From Onthophagus taurus (lineage: Eukaryota > Arthropoda > Insecta > Coleoptera > Scarabaeidae), in assembly GCF_036711975.1 (NCBI RefSeq), contig NC_091970.1, positions 8,563,501 to 8,627,500 on the forward strand: a stretch of 64,000 nucleotides of DNA, written 5' to 3'. This document shows positions 1 to 12,514 of this stretch, piece by piece (position 1 is the first letter of the stretch; each line of letters opens with the position of its first letter). The position numbers and the translations under genes were made by a program. Under the pieces are notes generated by a model that saw only the letters and a list, made by a program, of their open reading frames with translations, ran no database searches and was not told the origin of the DNA.

Positions 1-3000
1 CAAAAAAAATATATAAAAATTTTTTTGAGATTATGTTCTTAATTATTGATCAAATCAAAAATTTTTATTAATAATATTTGTTTAGAATTACTTCAGGAAC
101 AGTGTTTGTTAATAACATTTTTTGCTAACTTGAAATTTTAATTTCCCTCTGAATAGTATGCTATCGAACTTAATTATCTCAACAATTATTGTTTTTATTA
201 AAAAATGTTTTAAATAAAATTTGTTTCAATTTCGATTTTGAATCAATTATCTTAATAAAAAATTTTTACATCTCTATTAATTATGCATCTAAGTATGATT
301 ATGTATAAAAACGGAAAATTTATTATTTTGAGGTTATCTCCTTAATTAATGATTAAATCAAAAAAAATTGTTGACAAAGTTTGTTTAGAATTGTTTCAGG
401 AACAATTATTGTTAACACAATTTTTTTCTAACTTGAAATTTTAATTTCCCACTGAACAGTATGCTACAAAAATTAATATTTTTGAGGTTATATCCTTATT
501 ATTGATTTAATCAAAAAATGTTGTTAACAAAATTTGTTTAGAATTACTTCAGGAACAGTGTTTGTTAATATAATTTTTTGCTAACTTGAAATTTTAATTT
601 CCCTCTGAATAGTATGCTATCAAAATTAATTATCTCAACAATTATTGTTTTTATTAAAAAATGTTTTAAATAAAATTTGTTTCAATTTCAATTTTGAATC
701 AATTATCTTAATAAAAAATTTTTACATCTCTATTAATTAAGCATCTAGGTATAATTATGTATAAAAACGTAAAAATAATTATTTTGAGGTTATCTCCTTA
801 ATTATTGATTAAATCAAAAAAAAATGTTGACAAAGTTTGTTTAGAATTGTTTCAGGAACAATTTTTGTTAACACAATTTTTTTCTAACTTGAAATTTTAA
901 TTTCCCACTGAACAGTAGTCTACAAAAATTAATATTTTTGAGGTTATAACCTTATTGTTGATTTAATCAAAAAATGTTGTTAACAAAATTTGTTTAGAAT
1001 TACTTCAGGAACAGTGTTTGTTAATAAAATTTTTTGCTAACTTGAAATTTTAATTTCCCTCTGAATAGTATGCTATCAAAATTAATTATCTTAACAATTA
1101 TTGTTTTTATTAAAAAATGTTTTAAATAAAATTTGTTTCAATTTCGATTTTGAATCAATTATCTTAATAAAAAATTTTTACATCTCTATTAATTAAGCAT
1201 CTAAGTATAATTATGTATAAAAACGGAAAATTTATTATTTTGAGGTTATCTCCTTAATTATTGATTAAATCAAAAAAAATTGTTGACAAAGTTTGTTTAG
1301 AATTGTTTCAGGAACAATTTTTGTTAACACAATTTTTTTCTAACTTGAAATTTTAATTTCCCACTGAACAGTATGCCACAAAAATTAATATTTTTGAGGT
1401 TATATCCTTATTGTTGATTTAATCAAAAAATGTTGTTAACAAAATTTGTTTAGAATTACTTCAGGAACAGTGTTTGTTAATACAATTTTTTGCTAACTTG
1501 AAATTTTAATTTCCCTCTGAATAGTATGCTATCAAAATTAATTATCTCAACAATTATTGTTTTTATTAAAAAATGTTTTAAATAAAATTTGTTTCAATTT
1601 CGATTTTGAATCAATTATCTTAATAAAAATTTTTTACATCTCTATTAATTAATCATCTAAGTATAATTATGTATAAAAACGGAAAATTTATTATATTGAG
1701 GTTATCTCCTTAATTATTGATTAAATCAAAAAAAATTGTTGACAAAGTTTGTTTAGAATTGTTTCAGGAACAATTTTTGTTAACCCAATTTTTTTCTAAC
1801 TTGAAATTTTAATTTCCCACTGAACAGTATGCCACAAAAATTAATATTTTTGAGGTTATATCCTTATTGTTGATTTAATCAAAAAATGTTGTTAACAAAA
1901 TTTGTTTAGAATTACTTCAGGAACAGTGTTTGTTAATAACATTTTTTGCTAACTTGAAATTTTAATTTCCCTCTGAATAGTATGCTATCAAAATTAATTA
2001 TCTCAACAATTATTGTTTTTATTAAAAAATGTTTTAAATAAAATTTGTTTCAATTTCAATTTTGAATCAATTATCTTAACAAAAAATTTTTACATCTCTA
2101 TTAATTAAGCATCTAGGTATAATTATGTATAAAAACGTAAAAATTATTATTTTGAGGTTATCTCCTTAATTATTGATTAAATCAAAAAAAAATGTTGACA
2201 AAGTTTGTTTAGAATTGTTTCAGGAACAATTTTTGTTAACACAATTTTTTTCTAACTTGAAATTTTAATTTCCCACTGAACAGTATGCTACAGAAATTAA
2301 TATTTTTGAGGTTATATCCTTATTGTTGATTTAATCAAAAAATGTTGTTAACAAAATTTGTTTAGAATTACTTCAGGAACAGTGTTTGTTAATATAATTT
2401 TTTGCTAACTTGAAATTTTAATTTCCCTCTGAATAGTATGCTATCAAAATTAATTATCTCAACAATTATTGTTTTTATTAAAAAATGATTTAAATAAAAT
2501 TTGTTTCAATTTCGATTTTGAATCAATTATCTTAATAAAAATTTTTTACATCTCTATTAATTAATCATCTAAGTATAATTATGTATAAAAACGGAAAATT
2601 TATTATATTGAGGTTATCTCCTTAATTCTTGATTAAATCAAAAAAAATTGTTGACAAAGTTTGTTTAGAATTGTTTCAGGAACAATTTTTGTTAATACAA
2701 TTTTTTTCTAACTTGAAATTTTAATTTCCCACTGAACAGTATGCCACAAAAATTAATATTTTTGAGGTTATATCCTTATTGTTGATTTAATCAAAAAATG
2801 TTGTTAACAAAATTTGTTTAGAATTACTTCAGGAATAGCGTTTGTTAATACAATTTTTTGCTAACTTGAAATTTTAATTTCCCTCTGAATAGTATGCTAT
2901 CAAAATTAATTATCTCAACAATTATTGTTTTTATTAAAAAATGATTTAAATGAAATTTGTTTCAATTTCGATTTTGAATCAATTATCTTAATAAAAAATT

Positions 3001-6000
3001 TTTACATCTCTATTAATTAAGCATCTAGGTATAATTATGTATAAAAACGGAAAAATTATTATTTTGAGGTTATCTCCTTAATTATTGATTAAATCAAAAA
3101 AAAATGTTGACAAAGTTTGTTTAGAATTGTTTCAGGAACAATTTTTGTTAACACAATTTGTTTCTAACTTGAAATTTTAATTTCCCACTGAACAGTATGC
3201 TACAAAAATTAATATTTTTGAGGTTATATCCTTATTGTTGATTTAATCAAAAAATGTTGTTAACAAAATTTGTTTAGAATTACTTCAGGAACAGTGTTTG
3301 TTAATACAATTTTTTACTAACTTGAAATTTTAATTTCCCTCTGAATAGTATGCTATCAAAATTAATTATCTCAACAATTATTGTTTTTATTAAAAAATGA
3401 TTTAAATGAAATTTGTTTCAATTTCGATTTTGAATCAATTATCTTAATAAAAAATTTTTACATCTCTATTAATTAAGCATCTAACTATAATTATGTATAA
3501 AAACGGAAAATTTATTATTTTGAGGTTATCTCCTTAATTATTGATTAAATCAAAAAAAATTGTTGACAAAGTTTGTTTAGAATTGTTTCAGGAACAATTT
3601 TTGTTAACACAATTTTTTTCTAACTTGAAATTTTAATTTCCCACTGAACAGTATGCTACAGAAATTAATATTTTTGAGGTTATATCCTTATTGTTGATTT
3701 AATCAAAAAATGTTGTTAACAAAATTTGTTTAGAATTACTTCAGGAACAGTGTTTGTTAATATAATTTTTTGCTAACTTGAAATTTTAATTTCCCTCTGA
3801 ATAGTATGCTATCAAAATTAATTATCTCAACAATTATTGTTTTTATTAAAAAATGATTTAAATAAAATTTGTTTCAATTTCGATTTTGAATCAATTATCT
3901 TAATAAAAATTTTTTACATCTCTATTAATTAAGCATCTAAGTATAATTATGTATAAAAACGGAAAATTATTATTTTGAGGTTATCTCCTTAATTATTGAT
4001 TAAATCAAAAAAAATTGTTGACAAAGTTTGTTTAGAATTGTTTCAGGAACAATTTTTGTTAACACAATTTTTTTCTAACTTGAAATTTTAATTTCCCACT
4101 GAACAGTATGCCACAAAAATTAATATTTTTGAGGTTATATCTTCATTGTTGATTTAATCAAAAAATGTTGTTAACAAAATTTGTTTAGAATTACTTCAGG
4201 AACAGTGTTTGTTAATACAATTTTTTGCTAACTTGAAATTTTAATTTCCCTCTGAATAGTATGCTATCAAAATTAATTATCTCAACAATTATTGTTTTTA
4301 TTAAAAAATGATTTAAATAAAATTTGTTTCAATTTCGATTTTGAATCAATTATCTTAATACAAATTTTTTACATCTCTATTAATTAAGCATCTAAGTATA
4401 ATTATGTATAAAAACGGAAAAATTATTATTTTGAGGTTATCTCCTTAATTATTGATTAAATCAAAAAAAATTGTTGACAAAGTTTGTTTAGAATTGTTTC
4501 AGGAACAATTTTTGTTAACACAATTTTTTTCTAACTTAAAATTTTAATTTCCCACTGAACAGTATGCCACAAAAATTAATATTTTTGAGGTTATATCCTT
4601 ATTGTTGATTTAATCAGAAAATGTTGTTAACAAAATTTGTTTAGAATTACTTCAGGAACAGTGTCTGTTAATACAATTTTTTGCTAACTTGAAATTTTAA
4701 TTTCCCTCTGAATAGTATGCTATCAAAATTAGTTATCTCAACAATTATTGTTTTTATTAAAAAATGATTTAAATAAAATTTGTTTTAATTTCGATTTTGA
4801 ATCAATTATCTTAATAAAAATTTTTTACATCTCTATTAATTAAGCATCTAAGTATAATTATGTATAAAAACGGAAAATTATTATTTTGAGGTTATCTCCT
4901 TAATTATTGATTAAATCAAAAAAAATTGTTGACAAAGTTTGTTTAGAATTGTTTCAGGAACAATTTTTGTTAACACAATTTTTTTCTAACTTGAAATTTT
5001 AATTTCCCACTGAACAGTATGCTACAAAAATTAATATTTTTGAGGTTATATCCTTATTGTTGATTTAATCAAAAAATGTTGTTAACAAAATTTGTTTAGA
5101 ATTACTTCAGGAACAGTGTTTGTTAATATAATTTTTTGCTAACTTGAAATTTTAATTTCCCTCTGAATAGTATGCTATCAAAATTAATTATCTCAACAAT
5201 TATTGTTTTTACTAAAAAATGATTTAAATAAAATTTGTTTCAATTTCGATTTTGAATCAATTATCTTAATAAAAAAATTTTACATCTCTATTTATTAAGC
5301 ATCTAAGTATAATTATGTATAAAAACGGAAAAATTATTATTTTGAGGTTGTCTCCTTAATTATTAATTAAATCAAAAAAAATTGTTAACAAAGTTTGTTT
5401 AGAATTGTTTCAGGAACAATTTTTGTTAACACAATTTTTTTCTAACTTGAAATTTTAATTTCCCACTGAACAATATGCTACAAAAATTAATATTTTTGAG
5501 GTTATATTCTTATTGTTAATTTAATCAAAAAATGTTGTTAACAAAGTTTGTTTAGAATTGTTTCAGGAACAATTTTTGTTAACACAATTTTTTTCTAACT
5601 TGAAATTTTAATTTCCCACTGAACAGTATGCTACAAAAATTAATATTTTTGAGGTTATATTCTTATTTTTAATTTAATCAAAAAATGTTGTTAACAAAGT
5701 TTGTTTAGAATTGTTTCAGGAACAATTTTTGTTAACACAATTTTTTTCTAACTTGAAATTTTAATTTCCCACTGAACAGTATGCTACAAAAATTAATATT
5801 TTTGAGGTTATCTCCTTAATTATAGATTAAATCAAAAAAAATTGTTGACAAAGTTTGTTTAGAATTGTTTCAGGAACAATTTTTGTTAACACAATTTTTT
5901 TCTAACTTGAAATTTTAATTTCCCACTGAACAGTATGCCACAAAAATTAATATTTTTGAGGTTATATCCTTATTGTTGATTTAATCAAAAAATGTTGTTA

Positions 6001-6385
6001 ACAAAATTTGTTTAGAATTACTTCAGGAACAGTGTTTGTTAATACAATTTTTTGATAACTTCTTCTTTTTAATTTCCCTCAGAATAGTATGCTGTGAAAA
6101 TTAACTATCTCAATAATTATTGTTTTTATCAAAAAATGATTTAAATAAAATTTGTTTCAATTTCAATTTTGAATCAATTATCTTAATAAAAAAATTTTAC
6201 ATCTCTATTAATTAAGCATCTAAGTATAATTATGTATAAAAACGGAAAAATTATTATTTTGAGGTTATCTCCTTAATTATTGATTAAATCAAAAAAAATT
6301 GTTGACAAAGTGTGTTTAGAATTGTTTCAGGAACAATTTTTTTCTAACTTGAAATTTTAATTTCCCACTGAACAGTATGCTGTTC
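1..6385. repeat. A-type satellite array, ~456-bp higher-order unit
   Basis: The block holds about 14 head-to-tail units. The landmark CTTCAGGAACAGTG recurs near 91, 547, 1002 and 1458, giving a ~456-bp period. Each unit contains two related sub-monomers about 153 bp apart, one carrying CTTCAGGAACAGTG and one carrying GTTTCAGGAACAATT, plus a ~150-bp third part that includes the TATCTTAATAAAAAATTTTT stretch. Near 5411-5871 the second sub-monomer is repeated four times in a row at 153-154-bp spacing. Similarity stops around 6385. The array runs off the left edge. The NOM1 exon at 6477 ends in a splice-donor-like sequence, so the array probably lies inside a NOM1 intron. No coding potential is visible. 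Confidence 0.95.
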
Positions 6386-6476
6386 TTTTAATCAAGATTT
6401 TCTGAGAACTAGTGGAGGGGGGAAATCGTATCGTTTTGTTACAAAAGTTCCGTGCCCTGTTAATTAATTAATTGAT

Positions 6477-9400
6477 TTACTTTTCTTTATTTTCCTCCAT
6501 TAATTTGGCGGCTTCTTTTTGCAAATTTAATATTAACGATTTTAAAGCTAAAGGATCATCTTTTCTTAAACTGAACCCAACGTTCTTTAAAATTAATAAA
6601 ATGCATTCGATTGATTTTTCGTTGAATCTTTCAGCAAATTTCTTGAGGATATCGTAAATAAGACCCGCATCGAAAACCTGCAATCAAAAATATTTTTTTT
6701 GATACAAATTTAAATTAATTTAATGAATTACCTTAAAATTGTATAATTGAGCGATTATTATAACAACATTATCCAAAGTTTTATCTTCAACTTCCTGCGG
6801 TGAATTAAATAAGTCATCGAATAATTTTACGATTTCTTGTAAAAAGTGGGCACCTATTACCATAAAACTTTTAGTATAATTCAAGAATCATCAAGTCGCT
6901 TAAAAAACGACAATTTTCTTTTTAATCGATAGGAAATTACTCAAGTTAGTCTTTACAAATAAAAAAAAAGTGCGGAGATGTGTAAAACTTACGGAAAAAT
7001 CACTTTAAAGTGTTGACGTGACGTCACTAAGCCTAGGACCATACCATACCACCACGGGATTTAATGGTGAAAAATATTTTTTGGCCAAAAGTAGTAGCTG
7101 CATATCTTAAGAATAGAACATTAGCAAATACTATAGAAAAGAAAACGCCTTACGACATAATGTTTGGAAAAAACCCTACTATTAAATATTTACGTCTATT
7201 AGTTAAGAAGATCTAAATGGTATAAAAAGGCTGATTTGAGAATTTTGCTGGGTTATACTGAAGTTGAGTATAAAGTTTCAATGAAAATAAGACAAGTAAG
7301 AAATATTTATCAATATCTTTACTATAACAACATAAACGTGTGCTGAACAGTAACAGTGAGATGATTGTGGCTGTCCAAATATACTTATTAAGTCGACCGA
7401 AATTACATCTTTTATACATTTCAAATGAAATAGGCTTAGTTTCAAGGCGCAACATACTATCCATCAGGTTTACGAGGCAAGAAAATGTCTGAATTTACAC
7501 TGCCCAAGTTCTAATCAACAACAAACTAGACAGAATTATATTGGCACAATTTGATGTTTCAAAATAGTGTCTAAAAGTACGCTGGCCAAATTCTAAACCT
7601 CAGACAAAATTTGTAATCACACTGACGGAAATATAAACACTTTAGCACTGATTAGTAGTATTTTGGCACTCCCCAATAAGCTTTTTCTGTTTATTGGTAG
7701 CTTTGAAACACTTCCACAAACATTCTTCCATCCTGGTTAGCTATCCTGGATATGTTTCTAATCGATTCGTATCGTTTTGACACGCACTAATACGTTTTTT
7801 CCATTTTTTGGAATCTTTGGAATAGTTGCAAAAAGATCAAAAATAATTTTTCTAGTTCTTTCATCTTCGTTAAGTATCCCGAGGTTGTTTCTAATCGATT
7901 AGAACCATTTTAACTCGCACCAATCACCTTTTCTCATATTCAAGAATTTTTGAATTTGCTGTAAATAATTCCTTTTGATATTATTAAGTCGTTTCATCTT
8001 TGTCTAATATCCTGAGAGCGCTTTCAACCGATTAGTACCATTTTGACGCACACTAACAAGCTTTTTCTATTTTTTGACATATTTCAAATACTTCCAAAAA
8101 ATGTCAAAATTTTGAAATATCACTATGTTGTGTATTTTTATTGAATTAAAACTTTCAGTTGTCAATGTCAACTTTAATTTTATTATTATATTCGTAATCT
8201 TCATAAAATAACCTTTAAAGTCAGTCCAAACTTGACGCATTTATCTCAAAAAACCAAAAAGTTCGAACTTTCAACTTTTAATTTTGACATATTTGTCAAC
8301 TTCACAAAAAATCCTTTAAAATGAGTCCAAATTCGACATATTTACCTTTAATATTAATGGAAATACAATCACTTCCGGTTTGAAACGTCAACGTCAATTT
8401 TGACATATTTGTCATCTTCATTAAAAAACCTTTAAAATGAGTCCAAAGATGACGCACTTATCTCAAAAAACAAAAAAGTTGGAATAAAAAACATTAAACC
8501 CGAAGTTAGCAACAATGCAGATAGCAATTTAATTTTTAAATATTAATACCAACCTTAATTTTTTATTTTTTTTTGTTATATTTTTGTTTTTGTGACAAAT
8601 ACTAAGACTTTTATAAAAATTAAGAATATGCCAAAATGACATTGACATTTCAAACCGGAAGTTGCTTATATCTCGAGTAATATTGGAATTAAACGCATCA
8701 TGTTTGGACTCATTTTAATTTACGACGATTACAAAGTGTTAGTCACTTTTCCTATTCCACTTTTCATATTTGTCAACTTCATAAAAAATCCTTTAAAATG
8801 AGTCCAAACTCGACATATTTAACTTTAATATTAATGGAAATACAATCACTTCCGGTTTGAAACGTCAACGTCAATTTTGACATATTTGTCATCTTCATAA
8901 AAGGACCTTTAAAATGAGTCCAAACATGACGCACTTATTTCAAAAAACAAAAAAGTTAGAATTAAAAACATTAAACCCGAAGTTAGCAACAATGAAGATA
9001 GCAATTTAATTTTTAAATATTAATACCAACCTTAATTTTTTATTTTTTTTTGTTTAATTTTTGTTTTTGTGGCAAATATTAAGACATTTTATAAAAATTA
9101 AGAATATGTCAAAATGGCATTGATATTTCAAACCGGAAGTTGCTTATATCTCAAGTAATATTGGAATTAAATGTATCATGTTTGGACTTATTTTAGAGGA
9201 TTTTTCACGACGATTACAAATATGTCAAAATTGACGTTGACATTCTTAACCGGAAGTTGACCATAACTTCATTAATATTGAAGATAAATATGTCGTGTTT
9301 GTACTCATTTTAAAGGATTTGTAATGAAGATTACAAATATGTCAAAATTGAGGTTGGCATTTTAAACCTGAAGTTAGTTATTATATAATAGAAGTTTTAT

Positions 9401-11252
9401 AAGTGAAGTTAATCTAGTGTTAGTCACTTTTCCGCACTTTCTTTTTATTTTTACCGTGTTTTTTGAGTCGTATCATATTGATTAAAAAAATCGTTCATTT
9501 TTAAGCCACATGATGATACTTGAATTTTTCTTTTTATATTTTCTATTAATTAATTTAATTAAGTGAGGTTGTGTTTCATAAACGTCAAAAATTTAACATG
9601 ACATAACCTCAATTATATTTTTCTTACAAACTTCAGTTCCTACATTAGCATGTAAAATAATAATCAACATAACATGCTCTAAAAGTAATCTTTTTGAAGT
9701 AAAAACGTGTGTAGGTAAAGAATTTACAATATCACGGTTATATTTTATATTAATTAATTTAATTAAGTGAGGTTATGTTTCATAAACGTCAAAAATTTGA
9801 CATGACATAACTTTAATTATATTTTTCTTACCAACTTCAGTTCCTACATTAGCATGTAAAATACTAATCAACATAACATGCTCCAAAAGTAACCTTTCTG
9901 GGGTAAAAACGTGCGTAGCTAAAGAATTTACAATTAAATTCGTAATAGTCTCGTTCATATCATTCCTACTATTCGCCATGTAAAGTTCTTCGATTTGATT
10001 TGAAATGCTGTGCATGTTCGCCTCTGCAAGTCGATTTAAAAGCCCTTTAAGTTGCTTTGTTAATCGAGCTAATCGTTCTTTTCTTTGAGAATCATTTAAG
10101 GAATCTTGTTTTCTTAAAGCTGGTGGAATATATTTTGAAGGCTTAATTGATTCGTCGTTTAATATTGAACCATCTTTGCTTCTTAATCGACCGTAAATAT
10201 CTTCCCAAGTTCCAATTTTCGATTTATTTTCTTCATCATCATTAATTTCATCAATATCATCAAGATTTTTATCTTCAGAATCTTGTAAATCATCTTTAGA
10301 ATCTTGCAAATCATCTTCAGAATCTTGTAAATCATCTAAATCATCTTCAGAATCTTGTAATTCATCTAAATCATCTTTAGAATCTTGTAAATCATCTAAA
10401 TCATCTTCAGAATCTTGTAATTCATCTAAATCATCTTTAGAATCTTGCAAATCATCTAAATCATCTTCAGAATCTTCTAATTCATCTAAATCATCTTTAG
10501 AATCTTGCAAATCATCTAAATCATCTTCAGAATCTTGTAAATCATCTAAATCATCTTTAGAATCTTGTAAATCATCTAAATCATGTTCAGAATCTTGTAA
10601 ATCATCTTCAAGATCACTAAAATTATCGAAATCGTCTTTTTTAACTTTTTGTTTTTTAATTTTTTTGTCTGTCATTAATTCAAAATCTTCTTCAAAGTCA
10701 TCATTGGCTTCTTTGAATTGTTGTTCGGCTGAAATGGCGTTTTTCATCTCACCATCGCATATTTCTAAAAGATCTATGATTGTTAATAAAAATATTATTG
10801 ATTTATTGCTAAATTAAGCTGGATTAAAGGATACAATCTAATCCTTCCGATACAAACGATTTAGGAATCGCCTTTGTTTTCCTTTTATTTAATTTTAATT
10901 GCTTTTCAAGTCTTTTAATGTTCCGATCCTCCTCGATATTAGCATCTTGAAGTTGCCGATTTCGTTGCTTGCTCATCTCTTTTTTTAGTTTATCTTGTTT
11001 GATTCGATCTTTTTGTATCTCTTTAAATTTATCATATTGAATAGGTTTTTCTTTGAATTCTTGTTTCTGTGCTTTAAAGTTTTTATCAACATTTTTATCC
11101 AAAATTGGTTCATTTCCTTTTATTTTTTCCACTTTTTTTCGATTCGTGTAATATTCCTGCTTTTTCTGCTTCTTTAATTTTCGACCTGCTTTTCTAATTT
11201 CTTTTCTTGATTTGGAACCATTTAAAAAAGCTTTTGATTTTACTTTTGACAT
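6477..11252 (-). CDS. NOM1: Nucleolar MIF4G domain protein, NOM1/Sgd1 family (C-terminus outside window)
   Basis: Four coding exons read on the minus strand: 11252-10835, 10773-9832, 6853-6732 and 6677-6477. All junctions are GT-AG and in frame (Tyr and Gly codons are split by introns 1 and 2). The roughly 560 residues visible begin with a Lys/Arg-rich segment containing SRKEIRKAGRKLKKQKK. An acidic Asp/Leu/Gln/Ser repeat follows, then KYIPPALRK and a MIF4G domain (RLTKQLKGLLNRLAEANM; VFDAGLIYDILKKFAERF; KNVGFSLRKDDPLAL). Family members are nucleolar ribosome-biogenesis factors that bind an eIF4A-type DEAD helicase. The usual MA3 domain after MIF4G is absent. The frame stops at 6477, but the stop overlaps a donor-like AA|GTAAAT, so I infer that the remaining exons lie left of the satellite. 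The 2978-bp intron 6854-9831 holds repeats. The start is the ATG at 11250-11252. Confidence 0.9.
7064..7281 (+). pseudogene. Ty1/copia pol fragment (integrase C-terminal region)
   Basis: Two adjacent open stretches read as the copia integrase core end. 7064-7216 encodes VVAAYLKNRTLANTIEKKTP followed by YDIMFGKNPTIKYLRL, matching the family's AYLxNR...KTPYExxFGxKP pattern. After a stop at 7214-7216, 7218-7281 gives ADLRILLGYTEVEYKV, matching the family's KGILLGY motif. No LTRs, protease or reverse transcriptase are visible, so this is a short dead fragment. It lies antisense inside NOM1 intron 3. Confidence 0.8.
7620..9420. repeat. Tandemly duplicated foldback-type repeat in NOM1 intron
   Basis: A ~477-bp segment is present twice in tandem (about 8288-8745 and 8765-9200): 'cttccggtttgaaacgtcaa' and 'aaacccgaagttagcaacaa' recur in the same order. 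Each unit is also internally inverted: 'aatgagtccaaa' near its start pairs with 'tttggactcatttta' near its end, and 'cttccggtttgaaa' pairs with 'tttcaaaccggaag'. More diverged copies of the 'AATCGATTAGTACCATTTTGAC'-like stretch, with shared 'gattagtaccattttga', precede it from 7750. No ORF. It behaves like a non-autonomous hairpin element amplified locally. Confidence 0.75.
9540..9735 (-). pseudogene. Partial tandem duplicate of the NOM1 exon-2 3' end and donor
   Basis: This stretch repeats 9744-9939 at an offset of ~204 bp. On the minus strand it encodes RLLLEHVMLI followed by ILHANVGTEV, nearly the same as the real exon end, including the GTAAG donor. The last exonic base before the donor is T instead of G, and two residues preceding RLLLEHV differ. 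It lacks an upstream acceptor and starts within the exon, so it should not be a usable exon, but its intact donor could compete for splicing. Confidence 0.85.
10270..10610 (-). repeat. 60-bp coding minisatellite in NOM1 exon 2
   Basis: A 60-bp unit (two 30-bp halves) is repeated about five to six times inside the open reading frame. It encodes 20-residue blocks of the pattern LDDLQDSEDD / LDELQDSKDD. Unit length is a multiple of three, so copy-number change keeps the frame. The encoded tract is highly acidic and probably disordered, in the position where NOM1 proteins usually have an acidic low-complexity stretch. Confidence 0.9.
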
Positions 11253-11670
11253 GTTTACATCTGATTCTTAACCATGTGGTTAAGGTTGGTAATACAGAGC
11301 GCTTTCTTAAATTATAGAGGGATTTAAATATTGATAGGTGGTTATACAATAATTTTATTTAATAATTAATTTATTTTATAACAAATTTAATTAATGCAAT
11401 TAATTAATTTAAAAATAAGCTTATGTGGTGAAAAGAAAAACCAATTTAATGACAGTTAAATAGTTCAACAGTAAATTTTTAGATGGCGCTTTATTTTATT
11501 TTATCCTAATTTTATCCCAACAAAGTTGAACCCATATCGTCTTATACAGAAATATATTTACTTTAATTCTACGAATTTAGTTATAAAGCAGTAAATGTAT
11601 CTCGTAAAGAAAATTTGATTATTTCTTAACCCCAAATCTGTTAAGTTAGGTTAAATTTAGAAAGCGTCAA

Positions 11671-11678
11671 TGACGTCA
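11671..11678. promoter_or_regulatory. CRE-like palindrome TGACGTCA
   Basis: A perfect TGACGTCA sits ~420 bp upstream of the NOM1 start codon, in the intergenic region shared with the candidate plus-strand microgene. CREB/ATF factors bind this palindrome. One 8-bp match in AT-rich DNA is only suggestive. The rest of 11253-11860 shows no gene; it includes an AGATGGCGCTTTATT stretch at 11481. Confidence 0.35.
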
Positions 11679-11859
11679 CATCTACCATTCAAACGAACCA
11701 ATCGCATTTTTAATCCAATATTAAGAAATAAAAAGATTTATTTATTTCCTTTTTAAAGTTTGAAGCAACTTTAAGTATATTTCAATAATAACATGCAATT
11801 ATTAATAAAAATTGAGAATTATTTATTTAAGTGATGCGCAATTAGCTGAGATGAGCCTC

Positions 11860-11873
11860 GTTGCCATGGTGAC
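11860..11873. promoter_or_regulatory. X-box-like RFX site
   Basis: The sequence GTTGCC-AT-GGTGAC fits the RFX X-box consensus RYYRYY-N(1-3)-RRNRAC without mismatch. RFX factors drive ciliary genes in animals. It lies 608 bp upstream of the NOM1 ATG and about 500 bp upstream of the microORF ATG. A CAG|GTGAGT donor at about 12018-12024 could end a noncoding first exon on the plus strand just downstream. The function is inferred from motif and position only. Confidence 0.45.
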
Positions 11874-12367
11874 GAAGCGAATCCAATACAAATAAACAAA
11901 GCGTTATCGAGAAAAACATTAATTTTGAATTTAAAATTAATTAATAACATTTTATTCATAAAATAAAGACAACAAAACTGTTTGTTGCATAAATTTGTTA
12001 AGATCAATATTCATTTCAGGTGAGTAAACATCACTTAACGCTTTGGGGTTTAGTTTGATTTATAACTTTTAACATAACCTCAAAGAGGATAAAGTTGTTT
12101 TAGGGGCTCAATTTATAATCAAATAATATTTAAATAATCTTTATAGAGAAAACTGTCGAAACACACTATGCAGAAAGGAATTAAGATAAAAATGGGGTGA
12201 CAAATATCGAATAAGACATGTTAGAAAGATCCAACTTAGCTGCGATAACAAAATTATTGGAATGAAATTAAGCCTGAAATATTACGAGGTACGCTTTTCT
12301 TGACTGGGTGTTAGAATTCCTTTTTTTAACAAAATCATTTCGATTTTGACACCTTCATCTTAAAATT

Positions 12368-12514
12368 ATGGATATAGACGATCTTATCACCATGTAAGTG
12401 GCGAAATAATCATGTTATTGTGATGAAATTTTACTCAACGCTCGATGAAGTTTGATTTCTGATTTTAGATTTATTATTTTCTTGGTCTACTTCTGCACTA
12501 TGCTGCAAGGTTGA
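12368..12514 (+). CDS. Candidate spliced single-pass membrane microprotein, unknown family
   Basis: An ATG at 12368 opens MDIDDLIT and runs into a textbook donor (CAT|GTAAGT at 12394). A 75-bp intron ends with a T-rich GATTTTAG, and exon 2 starts at 12469 in frame. The joined product is 23 residues: a short acidic start, then a hydrophobic stretch IFIIFLVYFCTML, then QG and a TGA at 12512-12514. A second donor-acceptor pair (12510-12543) would add seven residues, but a 34-bp intron is too short to trust. The hydrophobic stretch suggests a single membrane helix. I do not recognise it. It could equally be the first exons of a longer gene interrupted by the transposon that starts at 12670. Confidence 0.35.

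Noticed and set aside
1..6385. CRISPR-like regular repeats
   Set aside because: Units are hundreds of bases long with no unique spacers, in a eukaryotic context. They are satellites.
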